A DNA stretch of 64,000 nucleotides from Pomphorhynchus laevis (Eukaryota > Acanthocephala > Palaeacanthocephala > Echinorhynchida > Pomphorhynchidae). Positions 9,520-22,345 of the stretch are shown here, one piece after another; within the stretch, counting starts at the first letter, position 1; every line of letters starts with the position of its first letter. Where the stretch lies: positions 1 to 64,000 of the forward strand of contig WNNJ02000606.1 of NCBI GenBank assembly GCA_012934845.2, in the 5' to 3' direction. The notes below the pieces were generated by a model. It ran no database searches. It was not told the origin of the DNA and saw only the letters and a program-made list of their open reading frames with translations. A program made the position numbers and the translations under genes.

Positions 9520-12000
9520 ACAAGTCTTATCAAATTTAATTGTCAATGAGTTTTTACTTGAGAAAGTTAAATTTAATAAATAAAAAACCTGTATTTTTTA
9601 TCTAAGTTAAATAGTAATTTATATCAAAACCGTACTTAAATTATACTTTAATTATACTATTAAGTAAATAAATAAATTTGTAAAGACTTTAGGAACCACG
9701 CAATTATCTGTTTATATTGCAGCTATAGTAAGGATATACTAGACTGCGCTTGACCCTGCAGGTCTTTTTCCCATTGATAAGGAGTGTTCGCAAATTACAA
9801 TTTTTAATTGTTTTCAAAAGATAAAAAATAAATAAAAGTTTTATTTCGTAATCATTTGAGATTATATTTGCTGCATTTATTTCACTATTAGTAACCCCTT
9901 CTTAATGATACATCAATAGTGTTCAAAAATGTCGCGTTCTTGAGAAATTAGTTTTTTTTTATATTTCTAAATATGTTATATTAATAATGTTCTAAATAAT
10001 GTTAATTATATTTAATTATATAAATAAAATGTTTTTTATTAAAAAACATTATATCAAGAAAACTAAAACGATGACATATACCTTTTATTCCATTTGATGG
10101 ACCGTGAAAAGTTTTAATTATCTGAAAAGTTTCATTACTCCATGCTGTTCACAAACATTTTAAATTTATTTTTTTTATAAAAAAATAAATTTGAAAATAT
10201 TTTTAGTTAAATTTAAAATCGAATTGAATTTAAAATAAATTGTATTTGGTCTTAATATTTTCCAATATTTCGGAAAAGGGATTTTTTTAAAATTGTTTAC
10301 TTTCCTTCACCACAAATACTCAGCAAAGTGTTCATAGTACTTTATTTCATGTGGAATTACCCAACTGTGATAAGTTTACAAAATTTTGTTTTAATTTTTC
10401 CCAACAATTACTATTTATTTTAATAATGCAAAGTAAAGAATATCATTAAATCAAATATGTGTACCTTTGATTGCAGAAGTCTTTAATAAGAGCCGTAGAA
10501 ATGATTACCGTCGGAACCTGGGAGACATCTACTCTAATACTTTAAGAATGGAAAATGATACGACCGAAATTTGATTGACTACCAGTTATGTAACGTAAAA
10601 ATTTCCTGGCAATTAAACAATTTGTGATCGTGTAATGATTTTTCGGAAGCCATGTTGATTATGACGCAGTTATTTATTAGTCTGAAGATAGTTGGTGATT
10701 ATAAAACACATTTTTTCAGCACACGGCCAAATACCCAAGTCGAACTTACAGGTTTGTAATAATCAACAAAACTTCAATTGCCGTATTTGTATAACGGCCA
10801 TGTAATAGAGCGTTTGCACAACTCCGGCACTCGATTAAATTAAACAATTATATTATACAATATAAATGACGGCTGATAACATCGGCAAATATTCTTTAAG
10901 TGTATTGGTAAAAGGATATTAGGGCAAATGAAATCCGACAATTAAAACCACTTAAGTTCCATTAGCACATCATAAACAAGAACACGCAAAGAACATCCAA
11001 AATTTATCAGCGGTGCGATAAAGTCACCCAAAAACGTGTATCACTAACCGATTTAAGAAATTTACAATCAAAACGTATGGCTAAGCCATATGTGACTCTT
11101 TAAATTAGCGTAGTTGATTAATGAAGAAGGATTACGTACAGATAATTGGGAAGTTTTTTAAATTGACATTTGTTTTTTAGACGCAAGATAAGTGAAACGA
11201 TTTAAAATAGTTTTATATAAATAATAGTTAATTTGTCGTTTGACAAATCTAATAAATGATTTAAGACTCTAGCGACCTTACGAGTCGAAAGAGCAAAATC
11301 AGTCCATGCATACTGACTCAAACTGATGCAAAGTTATCTAAAATCTACAAATAAGGGATCAAGCCAATACATCTGGATATCTACAAAATAATTCAAAATG
11401 ACTATTGAAACCATATTGTATTAAAACAACGCTTAAGATGCGACCATATATGTGAAAAGTTTAAATCGAAACGGAATGTACAATGATCTGAGCTGCCTTA
11501 AGGATTTGAAAGCGTAATGATGATGTGCACTGTGGTGTAAGACAAATGTCAAGTAAACTACGTTGTTCCATAGACAAATGTGTAAACTTTGTAACATGTT
11601 GAGTAAAGTTTAGAAATTTAGTGATTTAAGGAATTTGAGTTGGTATCAAAATGTTGCCCATAAGCACTCACTTCCTTTTTCCGTTTTCACGATTAATAAC
11701 TTAAACGTTGTGTTGTTATGACCATTCCACTACTCTATTCCTGCTTATTTCGACCGGACTAGAGAGCGAATAAATTCGAGGAAGCAAGGTATATATTGAC
11801 TTGATACTATATAATAGGCTCAAGGAGTTAAGATGAGGTCGGAAGAGAAATCAGACGGTATAAAGATGGAAGCAAATGATCAAGATATGGATTTTTAAAT
11901 AAATAAAGATTTTCTTAAACAAAAGCAAGCGATAACTAACTAAAAGCATAAAATAGAAAAGACAGAGTACACCATCATATAACTTCCTTCCTTGCTTACA
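9520..12000. other. No gene recognised; two short AT foldbacks
   Basis: This stretch follows the SNRNP25-like stop codon. It holds low-complexity foldbacks near 10027-10050 and 10155-10190. From about 10480 to 11900 it is less AT-rich and may be an old, unrecognisable element. I see no ORF worth calling and no RNA gene. Confidence 0.4.
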
Positions 12001-12567
12001 TTCGAGTTTATCTTCAGTCATCTACTTCTTTCTGAAGGCTTACGGCCTCAGGTTCATAGAGATTTGAGCCTCCGGCCGCACCAGCGCGCCGAATTCTGAC
12101 TTAATCATTCGTGGTCTATCACCCCCTAAGATTCCAGTCGAGGCGGAGTATAGTCGGTAATCTCGAGATAAGGAGCTTGAGAAACCTTAGTCTTTGTTAT
12201 GGCAGGACGTCCTCGTGAGAAGAAGACTAATCCCGAGATAGCCCAAGTACCCCAGAGGCGCACTTGGGTTATCCCATTGAATGACAGATGCTGGGCCCTG
12301 TTTCAGAGCCCACCTAGCTCCCTACAGGATACGGTTAAGTCTATTAGGTCAGCTTTCGCCATCAGCTCACCTTAACGGTAAACCTCAGATATTTTACTCG
12401 ACTCGTGAATATGGGGAGTGGTGGAAACTGCAAAATGGAGGAGAATGCAGATAGTACTAGTCTCTTAAGTTTCATTTTTTTGTCGCAGAAGCGCCATTAA
12501 AGACCACTACCTGCAATTTTTCGGAGTTTAAAATAAGATTGGAAGGGGATATCTGATCTTTTAATCT

Positions 12568-13026
12568 TTAAAGGAAACGGATGATGTCCGAGACTACATC
12601 TTTGCACCTGCGTCCTGAGAACAGGGATGTGGTATCATCAGCGTATACCACGAGATGTTGATCGCGTTTTAAAGCCTTGAACAGAACAACGGAGCTATCA
12701 AAGATATAAGATAGGAGAAAGTGGGGATCCTTGAGGTACACCTGTAATAGGGTAGAACTGACGCGCATCAGGGTCGTCTTCATAGTAGAACCGCTTGGTG
12801 TACAACAATATCTCCACCCTGTTAACAATTACTCGCAGGCAAGCCTGAGGGACCTGAGAGAGGAGATAACGAAGGGAATGGAGATCCGGTCAAATGCAGC
12901 TGAAAAATCAAGAAAAACAGCCACAGCAAGCTGATGACTATTATCCTGACAAAACTGATGCACTTCACCAATTGCTGAATGGACCGAGCGCCCTTTGACA
13001 AACCCATGAAAACTCGGTGGGATCAA
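12568..13026 (-). pseudogene. LINE ORF2 reverse transcriptase remnants
   Basis: ORF 13026-12829 has FHGFVKGRSVHSAI and VFLDFSAAFDRI, matching RT motifs 2a and A (the D of DFSAAFD is catalytic). ORF 12828-12568 has VVYADDTTSLF, the YADD catalytic box. Motif B between them is not clean. Overlapping frames show at least one shift between motifs A and B. Confidence 0.7.
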
Positions 13027-13915
13027 ATTACGCCTACATAAATGAACGCGGATTCTACGCGCAAGCGCTTTCTCGTAGATGGATATGAGGGCGTTTTGAA
13101 TCGAGATGGGCCGCAGATCTTTAGGACAAGTGATTAATCTCTTTTTAGGTAAAAAAACTCGACGGCTGATGTTGATGTCCGCTATGTCAGACGGGGTAGG
13201 CTAATAGCATTGTGATGGCCGACCTTCATCTTCTTTGATCGGCTGTCAAAAGCTGAAAACCCGAGAAGAGAATTAAGCACGGATTTGGAGTTGCCAGGAT
13301 GTGGGCCCCAGGAGTTAAGCATATCCATAACAAATAAATCCCTTATCCCGAAGTCACCACAAGGCGGGATTGACTGGGGAGAAAGCTCGGATCTATAATT
13401 ATGTAGGGCTAGTGATTCCTCCAAAACTTTGTCAAGGCCTACGCTACTAATCCACCGATTTGCCTCCGTTAGCAGACAAATCTCTCCTTGAATATCTTCC
13501 AGAATGAAACCTGGGATGGACTAAGACGAGCAATACTTGTCCTGTCTCTACTCAGCTAGAGTCTATATCTAAAGCTCCATTATTCATTCAAGAGTACCTG
13601 CCTGAAGGAAGCAGAGAGATTGGAAAGGTGCGGCATTTTCGTTAGGACCTTGAGTTCTGTCGGAGTGGGACTGTAAATGCGACCTTTATAGGTAGTCGAC
13701 AGGATCCCGGTAGCTTGCGAAGAGAGGTTGGAATTAAATTAGGTCAACTTCTCATCTCATATCATGGGAAGAGTTGGATAGCTGCCTGAAAGTAGGCCAC
13801 TCTAATTATATCAAAGTAAAACCGCCTTTAAGATACGTGTCTTCTTCAAGTCGTCAGCGTATTAGGTCATGAGAGGTGGTCAGTTGTTGGCGCGACTGCT
13901 CAGTGTAGATGGGTT

Positions 13916-14587
13916 TTAATAACCACGTCTTATGTAACAGTTATATGTCGAGGAATGAAATTGTTGTTGAGCAATGAAAGGTAGGGTCGGTTGTTTGTGT
14001 ATAAGGTAATCGTTCCTGGCTCTGTGGAGTGCTGCATTAATCCAAAGACCAGTTATGTCGTTGAAGTCACCGAGTAACATGTCATAGCTACTACCCAAAA
14101 TACGGTCCAGGAGCTAACGGTTCTTGTGAATTTCCCCTGGCCTGATATAGATATTGGCTGTACTTATACGTTTACCGTTCTTACATAGTGATATAGCTAA
14201 ATAAGACTGGGCTGGACAAGAATAGTTTAAAATGACGGACGATCTTAAGGAGCATTTAACTAGCGTTAAAATACTTTGAGATGAAGCGTAGTGAGGAAGG
14301 ATTATGCACTGAGTGAAGAGTGTATATATGCTTTGGGATTAATCGAGTAATGCCCTGGTTAGACGGATAGACCGCATCTCTTTAAGGAATATAACAACTG
14401 AATTTCTGCCTGATAGAAGCATAAGGGCGGAAGAACCTCCCGAATTCCACTGAATAATATTCAGTGGAAAATGCTCTTGAGTACGTCCCATTGCATTGGT
14501 GTAATCGGAGTAGGACGCCTTCCGCCTAGTCGGAATCAGAGGCGGAATGGTCGAACCTTCCACCCCCTGTTCCAACAGGTGAAACAT
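13916..14587 (-). pseudogene. LINE ORF2 AP-endonuclease remnants
   Basis: ORF 14587-14339 contains PLNIIQWNSGG, resembling the N-terminal IQWN motif of APE-type endonucleases. ORF 14098-13916 contains MLLGDFNDITGLW, with the GDFN motif, a catalytic Asp/Asn pair of this family. The pieces are in different frames and separated by stops. The endonuclease would nick target DNA for reverse transcription. Confidence 0.6.
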
Positions 14588-14959
14588 TTGTCCACGGGCA
14601 TTATTGTCATTTCCCTAGGATGCTACTGCCCAAAAATGGCTCTGTTGGTTCTTACACACCAAATTTTTCTGCGCAACAAAGTAAGTTGAGTTATTTTTCT
14701 TGGTTTTGGGCATATTTTTCTTGTAACTCGGCATCACAACTGTGGGGGCGGGTAGAATTACCCAGTTGATTAGCTAAGGTTTTTACTAGATTCTCTAATT
14801 GAACGATAGACTCACCATGTTTCATTTCAATGAGTTCCAGTAGTTCTACAACGGAGACTTTCATCGTTCATCCCTGCCGTGGCGGCAACTGCAAAACTAG
14901 CAGGTTTGGGTTTATCTAGCCTTTGACGTTTTTGATAATTCTTGAAACAAACACATTTT

Positions 14960-15166
14960 TTAGCCACACGGGGTTCCCACCCCGCAGTTCAAACAGTAAG
15001 GTTTAGTTTTGCATTTTGTCTGGTGTAACGTACACAAGCCACATACTCTGCATTTCGGGGGTAAGGAGAAACCAGAGGACCAATGTCCCCACTGGTGGCA
15101 AGTGTTGCAGTGTAAGTACGTTAATCCATCCGTCTCCATTACGGCGAATTTTAAATTGTACCCCAT
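14960..15166 (-). pseudogene. LINE ORF1 zinc-knuckle fragment
   Basis: The fragment has 68 codons with the pattern C-N-T-C-H-Q-W-G-H-W and PPKCRVCG, then H-Q-T-K-C and C-L-N-C-G. These are spaced cysteines and histidines as in the CCHC knuckles of gag-like ORF1 proteins of I- and Jockey-type LINEs, which bind the element RNA. It lies just upstream (5') of the endonuclease remnants on the same strand. It is truncated, with no start context. Confidence 0.65.
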
Positions 15167-15544
15167 AAAGGGGTTACATGTTGATTAGGAATATTCAGAG
15201 CAACATCAACCGGGGCGTTACAAAACGCCACCGGGATGGGAAATCTCTTGTTACCAGTAATAAATCGAATGTTGGCTATGTAAAAAAAATTTCAAGCATT
15301 ACCACATCATATTCCTGAGGAAGGTCGGAATATTGTTAGTTTTAACAAATGATAAAATCGTTTTTGATGACAGTGGCTAAATTAGTGTATCTGCTATTAA
15401 AAATTCTGTGTAGGCTTTAGCTAGTTCTGAGGAAGCGAAAGAGATCTTGATTTCACCTTCTTAGTATTTTATCGTATTAAAAAGAATCCGTTTGTATATT
15501 GATTAGCGAAATCTTTGATGAATAAGTTGAAAAGATTTTACCTT

Positions 15545-15636
15545 TCTTGAGGCGCCAACAGCCTAATACTGTTGGCGCCTCAAGATACTTCCCCCAGTAC
15601 TAAACCTGTCTCGGCCAGGTTTAGTACTGGGGGAAG
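15545..15636. repeat. Two adjacent perfect hairpins, each with a 7-nt spacer
   Basis: Arms of 17 bp (15545-15561 and 15569-15585, core GGCGCC) are followed two bases later by arms of 21 bp (15588-15608 and 15616-15636, core CCCCCAGTACTAAACC). Both pairs are exact complements and both spacers are 7 nt. They sit upstream of the minus-strand LINE at 12.0-15.5 kb. Confidence 0.9.
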
Positions 15637-15773
15637 CTCCCCCTACAGAGTATTTTCTAGAGCAAAAACTCCACTTACCTGCAATGTTCCATTCCCGGGA
15701 CAAAGCGTTTTTTATTGTTTGATAATACCGACATTGCACACGAAAGTAATTTTTTAGAAGAGGACGAACGATA

Positions 15774-16150
15774 TTAATTTTTCAGTTCTCTAGAAAAAAA
15801 ATCAGCTAAGAATGAAGGAGTTGAAGTGGTAAGGAAAGGAGATATAATGAAATGAATACATTTAAGTACATAAGTTGGAGATAGGGTCGGCAGGTAAATA
15901 TATATTGGGAATAGAGAGAGGAGAGGCCTTAGAGACTTCACTGGAAGAAACTGAAATAAAATGTAAGTGTCAGAAAGAAATATACTGAAGAGCAAGACGG
16001 GGATTGATGATTTAGATGAATAAATAAGATGATCGTAGTGATTTTTGGGGGAAAATAAGAGGAGAACTCGTGATGATTTATGGTATGTACGAAAATTAGA
16101 AGTGCGAGCAAGAAGAGAATTAAATTTTTCCAAATATACTTTTGATCAGA
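15774..16150 (-). mobile_element. Decayed element sequence, strand-biased, family unclear
   Basis: The plus strand is purine-rich, as in the LINE at 40.2-44.0 kb (whose coding strand is minus). A 119-codon minus ORF (16133-15774) has no domain that I can identify. It may be a decayed LINE segment. Confidence 0.35.
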
Positions 16151-16171
16151 TGATGATGCGATCTTATTTTG

Positions 16172-16408
16172 TCAGAAAAGTTTACATTTATCACGTATAA
16201 AAAATTTATAATTTTTTACATAAACATTTTTGAGAGATATACGCAATGGGATTTTTATATTTAATTGCGATTTTGATGCTATTGTAACATAGACTATCTC
16301 AACCCACTGCAGCGTTAATTTGGGCGTGATTGATTCTATAATAATATTTATGGCACTACTGGTATCGACAATCGCATTGAACAAACAACTTAAACAGCTT
16401 AAACACAC
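16172..16408 (-). pseudogene. Retropepsin-like fossil of an LTR-type element
   Basis: The 78-codon fragment contains FNAIVDTSSAINIIIE, which resembles the hydrophobic-D-T-(G/S)-(A/S) active-site neighbourhood of retropepsins, followed by alternating hydrophobic strands. I see no RT, integrase or terminal repeats that belong with it. It looks like an old broken relic of a Gypsy-type LTR retrotransposon. Assignment rests on one motif. Confidence 0.4.
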
Positions 16409-18759
16409 ATAGAAGAATAATAGAAGTATAATCTTAATTATAATAGAAGAAGTATAATTTTTAATAGAAGAATAATTATCAACTTACAATCATCGACTCT
16501 AAGATTATCGACATTACAAAGCTGAAACAATGGTTAAGCAACCTAAAAAGAACGGTCACAAAAAAACGGCAGTCTGTGAGAGCGTGTGGTGATTATTGTG
16601 ATTTGCAAGTAGCCTGTGATACTTCTGATTGTCTTTTGTACTAGTATTGTTGTTCCCTTCTCAGCTAAAGATTGTTATTTTAATGTATCCTTCACTTGTG
16701 GATTCTGTGCAAGCAGATACCTTTCGAATAAACTCACCGTTCCTGCTAAACAGTTTATGTTCATGGTATGTCAACTCAAACTGACTATTATGATATGCCG
16801 GTTTTTATTGAGAAAAAAATCGTTTGATCGAAACAATACAACCAACGCTCCAGAGTCTGTAAAACCTGAAATCAATCGAGTACAAATCAATAGATCTGAA
16901 CTCATGATCTCAACTATCAATAAAATGCCGATATAGTCAAGCCAAGCATTCAAATAAAAAAGAGTGTAGCTGACCAACGTCCTTTAACAATAACCAACAA
17001 TGCTGAACAAACATCATCAATTACTAGCAAATGCCGAGTTGGCGTAACTCTTTATTACATCGATCATCAAAGCGTGATGGCTTAGCAACAAAGCAAGTGC
17101 GTGACAAATGTACTGTGGAAGACTGTTCTGGATGGCGTGAAAGGAGTGTCTCATCACAAAAGTGACAGTGCATCATCGATTACTAATATCATTTCTCCAT
17201 TGAACGAGAACAGGGTCCATGATTTGTTGCACCGTCTTTCTAATTGTATTAGTCCACCTAATAATGACACGTCTCGTAATAACCAATTTACTAACTCTTG
17301 CGAACACTCACCATTATTTAAAATACGTGATAAAGTTGATATGTCTTGCTGTGCCCTTTTTGGTAGTATTCCAAATTCAACTAGTTCCACTGCCCAGAGT
17401 AGATTAGATGATGATGTTATTGCATGTCGTAATGTAATTCGATGTATATTTGTATCTAGGGACTCTGTTGTTGTTTCTAAAATAAAAGTTCTATAAATGT
17501 TTCGTATAGGACGCCACACGACTGATGGTCGATCTCGTCTTATGAAACTTATGATTAAATCTTGGTGAGACCAACTTAACTATAAAAAAATTTAGTGTTT
17601 ACCATCGAAAGCTATTTGTTCGATGGGATCCTATTCTAATAGATTAGAATCTATAAGTGTCTTCCACTATAATAATATTGATTTTACGGATGTTTACTAG
17701 CAGCGTAATCTTTTCAAAAGCTCGGTTGACCCTCGAGTTGCGTATACTAATATTCGTAGTCTACTTACTAACCTTGAAAATCTAAGACTATTGACCACTA
17801 CTTACAATTATGATGCTATAATAATTGAATGTTGGCTACATGTTGACATTCTCGATTGTGTAGCAAGCATATCTGGATTTAACTTACTGAAGGCTGATCG
17901 TATACAAGGAGGTCGTAGTGGCCGTGTTACTATTTATTTGACAGAATTTGCTACAATTTGAAAGATAGAACGATACTCCTGTGATGATAGAAGTTTAGAA
18001 TGTTTAATCGTAGAGGCGATGCTACGGGGATTCAAATTTGCAAAAGGTGTATTTGACATGTCACCAATCTCGACCTGTTTCGATGACATAATTAGGGCAC
18101 TATTGTTGGGTCCATGCAGGTTGAGCTGCTCATATGTTATTGTTGGTGACTTTAATATACCGAATATACCTTTTAAGATCATAGGGATGGCTGATAACTT
18201 GACATATAATGCTAGGAATGTTGGCTCATTTTTTGCGGATTTTTGATCCAAGAACTACTTTTGTTTCAGCAAGTGTGTGGTGATTCTAGGTTCATTGGAT
18301 TGAGTTCTATGCTGGAATCAATATTTATGAAAAGTGAAACCCAAGTTCGTGATCTTAAGCATCTTCTTCATTTAGAATCTATCGATCATGATATACTCAC
18401 ACTCTTGATTCCTTCACGCTCCGAAGTTATTTAGGACAATATTGAACCGATAGTTCGTAAGCGACTATGGCATCTTATTGATTCTTATAGACTTTTGTCA
18501 TTCGCAAATACTGTTTATTTTTCATTACGTTGTCATTACGCAGTCATTTGGGAATCTTGCTAAGTTTCCCTTCCTTCTCTGCTGCTGGTCCTGACAGCAT
18601 ATGTCATTTATTCTGTGTGTATTAGCTAATTACCTCGCGATGCTGCTTTGTGATTTTTTCCAAATGTCCTTGGATTCATGTACTGTTCCTTATGACTGAC
18701 GATTAGCCACTATTGTTCCCATTCATAAGAAAGGCGATAGGTCGAATCCCAATAACTAC

Positions 18760-19378
18760 ATGCAGATTAGTCTAAGGAGTCACGTAAACAAGATCTTAGA
18801 GCGAATTGTACATAGTAGAATAATTTTCCATTTTAACACCTATAACCTTCTAAGTTCTGCACAACATGGTTTCCGAAAAGGCAGATCTTGCCTATCAAAT
18901 CTTTTGGGTGCACGTGAAGCTTGGATAGACTTGATCTACTGGACACTGTATAGATATTATATTCTTTGACTTCAGCCGGGCATTTGATCGATTTCTTCAT
19001 TCCCTACTAAACTCCGTATTGATTTCTTACGGCATTAACCTCGTGTTGTTGGTTGGGTCAACAATTTTCTGTGATCGTCAATTTTATGTCTGTATTGGCG
19101 GATGTTTATCTGACCATAGAGATTTAAATACCGGTGTTCGTCAACGTACAGTGTTGGGACCTCTCTTATTTACAATTTTCGTTGATTCATTGTTGCATAA
19201 AATTAATTGTGAATATCTTGCGTACGCTGATTATTTGAAAATATGGGTCGAAATTGATTCGTTAGCTGACCGTGTGAAATTTCATATGGAAGTTAATAAA
19301 ATTTATAAATGGAGTTGTCAGAATGATTTATTAATTGATGTATCGAAATGTGCTCACATGCGCTTTGGAAGCTCTTGA
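18760..19378 (+). pseudogene. LINE reverse transcriptase remnant
   Basis: ORF 18760-18969 has SSAQHGFRKGRSCLSNLL (RT motif 2a). Between the ORFs, DFSRAFD-like sequence can be read near 18967-19000 in another frame. ORF 19019-19378 has TGVRQRTVLGPLLFTIFVDS (motif B, consensus GVPQGSVLGP) and YLAYADYLKIWVEI, where the usual YADD reads YADY, so a catalytic aspartate is lost. NDLLIDVSKCAHMRFG follows as in CR1-type RTs. Confidence 0.8.
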
Positions 19379-19811
19379 CTTATATATTCATATATGCTAG
19401 GATTGCAATATATCGAAACAGTTGTGTGTTCAGGATTTGGGAATAATTTGGGATTGGATCTTGAGAACTAGAGTTGACACTGATCGGAAATTTGCTGAAG
19501 CTAAGAGAACACTTTACATTATTAAGAACGTTATTTCGACCTATAACCTTCATGCTTTAGCGTATTATATAAATATTTAATACGTCATTTAAAATACAGT
19601 ATCCAAGCGAATTTTCCAATTTCCAAGGGTGATATTAACAGTTTAGAATGTATTCTGCGACGTGGTAGCAAATTATGCAATGAAATTTCAAATCTGAGCT
19701 ACTCACAACGCCTACTCGCGATTAATGTTAATAGTGTCTGTTGCAGGTTAATGTACCTAGATATTTTAGCCATGTACTTTATGGTGAAGGGAATTAACGG
19801 GTATCCATTAA

Positions 19812-19848
19812 CGTCTTCTATTTGTTATGTGATAACAAATAGAAGACG
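19812..19848. repeat. Perfect 17-bp inverted repeat, 3-nt spacer
   Basis: CGTCTTCTATTTGTTAT at 19812-19828 is followed by GTG and its exact reverse complement at 19832-19848. It lies inside the LINE at 17.0-20.1 kb. Confidence 0.9.
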
Positions 19849-20149
19849 GTGTCACAGGGACACTCGTTTAATATGATGAATTGTTGGCATGGGTCAAGTA
19901 GCACATCCTCTCGATTATCCCACAGAGCATTACGAGCTTTGAACGGTCTTCCTTGTGATACGGTTGCACTGTCTGTTGCTAGTTTTGAATGTCTGTTTTT
20001 AATTATTGTAGCAGTCATTGTATTCAAGTATCGCTTTACTTTTAATTTTATTGACTTTATCAATGATTTATTGTGATCGAGTAAATAACCCTTGTGGGTT
20101 AAACTCTGCATTGCAATAATAAGAGAGTGACAGGACTGTCGAAGATTTA

Positions 20150-21240
20150 AGTAATGAGCACGATAACTGGAGATATGAGTGTGGCCATGTTTGAGAAAAC
20201 GAAAAAAAAACTCTAAAATAATGACTAGAATGCGCTTAGAAATTTATAGTCAGAGTCGAACCAAGGTGCATACGAGGTGCGTTTAGAAAATTCGGGACTG
20301 GTGAGTAAAATCGAATCGAGGATTGTGGAGAATACATGGATGAAAAGTATGGATATACTATCAGCTGTAAAAAAGGTTACATGATGCTACAAATTGGAGT
20401 TAAGGATAATGAAGAGCAAGAGAGGAAGGTCGATGAGTTACTATTTCACTGTTTTATTGTTGGTTAGAGAAGGAGATTAGGAGGAGAGACATGTCGCCAA
20501 CGGATTTTTGGACTGAGATGGATTGCACGAAAATTTACATTTTCATTTATGATGGCAAAAGATGAATCGCCATTGGCTTCGCATCGATGCTTTTCAAAAC
20601 GAGCATAGGAAAGTTGAGCGATTTCGGAGGATGAGCGTTTGAGGGAAATACGACAAGAAGATGATTATTACACGAATTGAAACCGTCGAGATAGGATATA
20701 GGAATCTTAAGTGCAATTTGTAGCAACCTTTTTTTTGGGGAAGATAAGAATCAGATTTATTAAAACGATACACAGAAAGTGGAGAGTCAGGATTATCGGT
20801 AGGAAGAATCGTGGCAAGGAGCGAGCGGAAAGCGGAAACATCGAAATCAAGGCGGACTCAGGGAGAAGAAAAATCAGAGTGCTCAACATAAGAGATAATA
20901 ATATACCTATTGCGAGATAGAAATCGGTTATATGGAAATTAAGAAGTAACGCTAGTAGTCAGAAACGGGCAAATACTCATGAGATTAGTTGGATCAGACG
21001 TACGAGAGCGATAAAAGTGTATAGATGAGTGCAATGAGGTACAAGAGGAATGCACATGTGACGAATACTAGAATATGATTGATTAGAACTATAAATGTGC
21101 CTCAAGGGCAATGTAAGAACGACATTGGGAATGTTGGAAGCAATATGGGCGCATAAAAGATAAGCAGGTGTCTTGTTACATAAGCGGTGCTGGCAATGTG
21201 CAGAATCAGAATATTCCATTACACTACACTCCAATTGTAT
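20150..21240 (-). mobile_element. Decayed sequence, probably old LINE
   Basis: The plus strand is purine-rich and not AT-rich, like the LINE at 40.2-44.0 kb. ORF 21234-20977 (-) has spaced Cys/His (AHCQHRLCNKTPAYLLC and later H-M-C-I-P) that could be a decayed C-terminal zinc motif of a LINE. No catalytic motif survives. Confidence 0.35.
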
Positions 21241-22067
21241 ACTTTAAACAAACCGTTCGATACTGACATCGAAGGACGGATGGTTATATCAACAGATGTC
21301 GCTTGTAAATCATCGCAAGTGGAACGTGTAAATGACACACGAAGCTCATCACATGCAAATACAACAACGGTTTTCACCAGTGATTCTTTGACCAAGCTAT
21401 TTTGATACTATCGCTATCATACACCAAATTTATATAGTTCGAACGTGTTTTATCACTTAAAAATATCAGGATGCTTAAAACAATTCCGATGATACCCAAT
21501 ATCATGAGAAATCAAACCATCAATACCATCTTGAATCACAAGGTTGGAGGTAGGAATGAGTATTTATCCTTTCAGAATAGATTAACAATAAGGGTTTATC
21601 ATCCAGTCTACCAAAAGAATCAGTCTAAACTGTACTGGTATTGATTTGTTCTCTCATTTGTAGTGGATTTGTGTTAAACATAAATGCCCAAGTTATATTT
21701 AGGGAACCGCAGAATCCGCAAATTTTTATTTCACCAGCTGCACAAAACAGTAATAGTTGTCCATACGTTACAACTGTGTGGACTACATGTAATTTTATCA
21801 TCGAAAGAACTTAATTGGTGCACTTAATTACAGTGATTGCGAGCAGCAACATATTCGCACTTAATACTAATATGCGATATCGACTTGAGCCAGAAGCGAT
21901 CATATTTCGGCAATAACTCAAACACACTAAAGCATCCACACAATGAACATTCTGATATATCATTTAGTCATGGGATTCAATAATAATTACAAACTCTACC
22001 CTAATTACACTTGGCACATTTAGTATGTGTATTTGAAAAAACTTATAAGTTAGCAATGAAACTTTTC
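21241..22067. other. No feature recognised
   Basis: The composition is mixed and one 72-codon ORF (21187-21405) has no recognisable domain. Old decayed repeat sequence is likely but not shown. Confidence 0.35.
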
Positions 22068-22150
22068 TGATTGTGGTACGATATTATCCTCACATGTATT
22101 GATCTTATTTTTGATACATCAGGACGCTACTAATCAGCCCAGGAATGGGA
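22068..22150 (-). mobile_element. Truncated SINE (3' part only)
   Basis: The stretch gattgtggtacgatattatc...gacgctactaatcagcc matches the 3' body of the SINEs at 481 and 49626. It breaks off at 22150, where a tandem array starts. Confidence 0.75.
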
Positions 22151-22189
22151 TTCATTTATTTCGTTTATTAAATAATTAATTTATCAACA

Positions 22190-22345
22190 AATAAATGAAT
22201 TCATTTACATGAATTCATTTATTTTTGACATTCATTTAACACGAATTCATTTATTTTTTACATTCATTTAACACGAATTCATTTATTTTTTACATTCATT
22301 TAACACGAATTCATTTATTTTTTTACATTTATTTAGCACGAATTG
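22190..22345. repeat. 32-bp tandem array, about four copies
   Basis: The units read cacgaattcatttatttttt followed by acattcatttaa (32 bp). The first copies are slightly divergent and the last has an extra T and a base change. The array starts next to the broken end of a SINE. Confidence 0.85.

Larger units (their letters stand above)
12000..15640 (-). mobile_element. Broken APE-type LINE with zinc-knuckle ORF1 (I/Jockey-like)
   Basis: On the minus strand the order is a cysteine-rich ORF1 end (15166-14960), endonuclease pieces (14587-14339, 14098-13916) and RT pieces (13026-12829, 12828-12568), the standard layout of an APE-type non-LTR retrotransposon. The base composition is clearly less AT-rich than the flanks. 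All frames are broken by stops and shifts. The 5' end lies near two adjacent hairpins at 15545-15636. The 3' part (12000-12560) shows no ORF. Assignment to the I or Jockey side rests on the CCHC ORF1 and is not firm. Confidence 0.7.
17000..20090 (+). mobile_element. Broken CR1/Jockey-like LINE (+)
   Basis: The plus-strand order is a probable ORF1 remnant (17101-17496), endonuclease (about 17720-18250), RT (18760-19380) and the C-terminal tail (19849-20076). Endonuclease landmarks are AYTNIRSLLTN near 17740 and YVIVGDFNIPNI near 18140. The tail has RALNGLPCDTVALSVASFEC, a decayed form of the WNxLP..V..A.S...F tail of CR1/L2-type elements. Frames are broken many times. A perfect 17-bp inverted repeat (19812-19848) interrupts the region just before the tail. 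Confidence 0.75.

Noticed and set aside
12019-12420. Possible rRNA gene piece (GC-rich stretch)
   Set aside because: No conserved rRNA core sequence is visible. Position and strand fit the 3' part of the broken LINE.
16616-16936. 106-codon plus-strand ORF as a host exon
   Set aside because: No domain, no splice context and overlapping ORFs on the other strand. It lies between element fossils.
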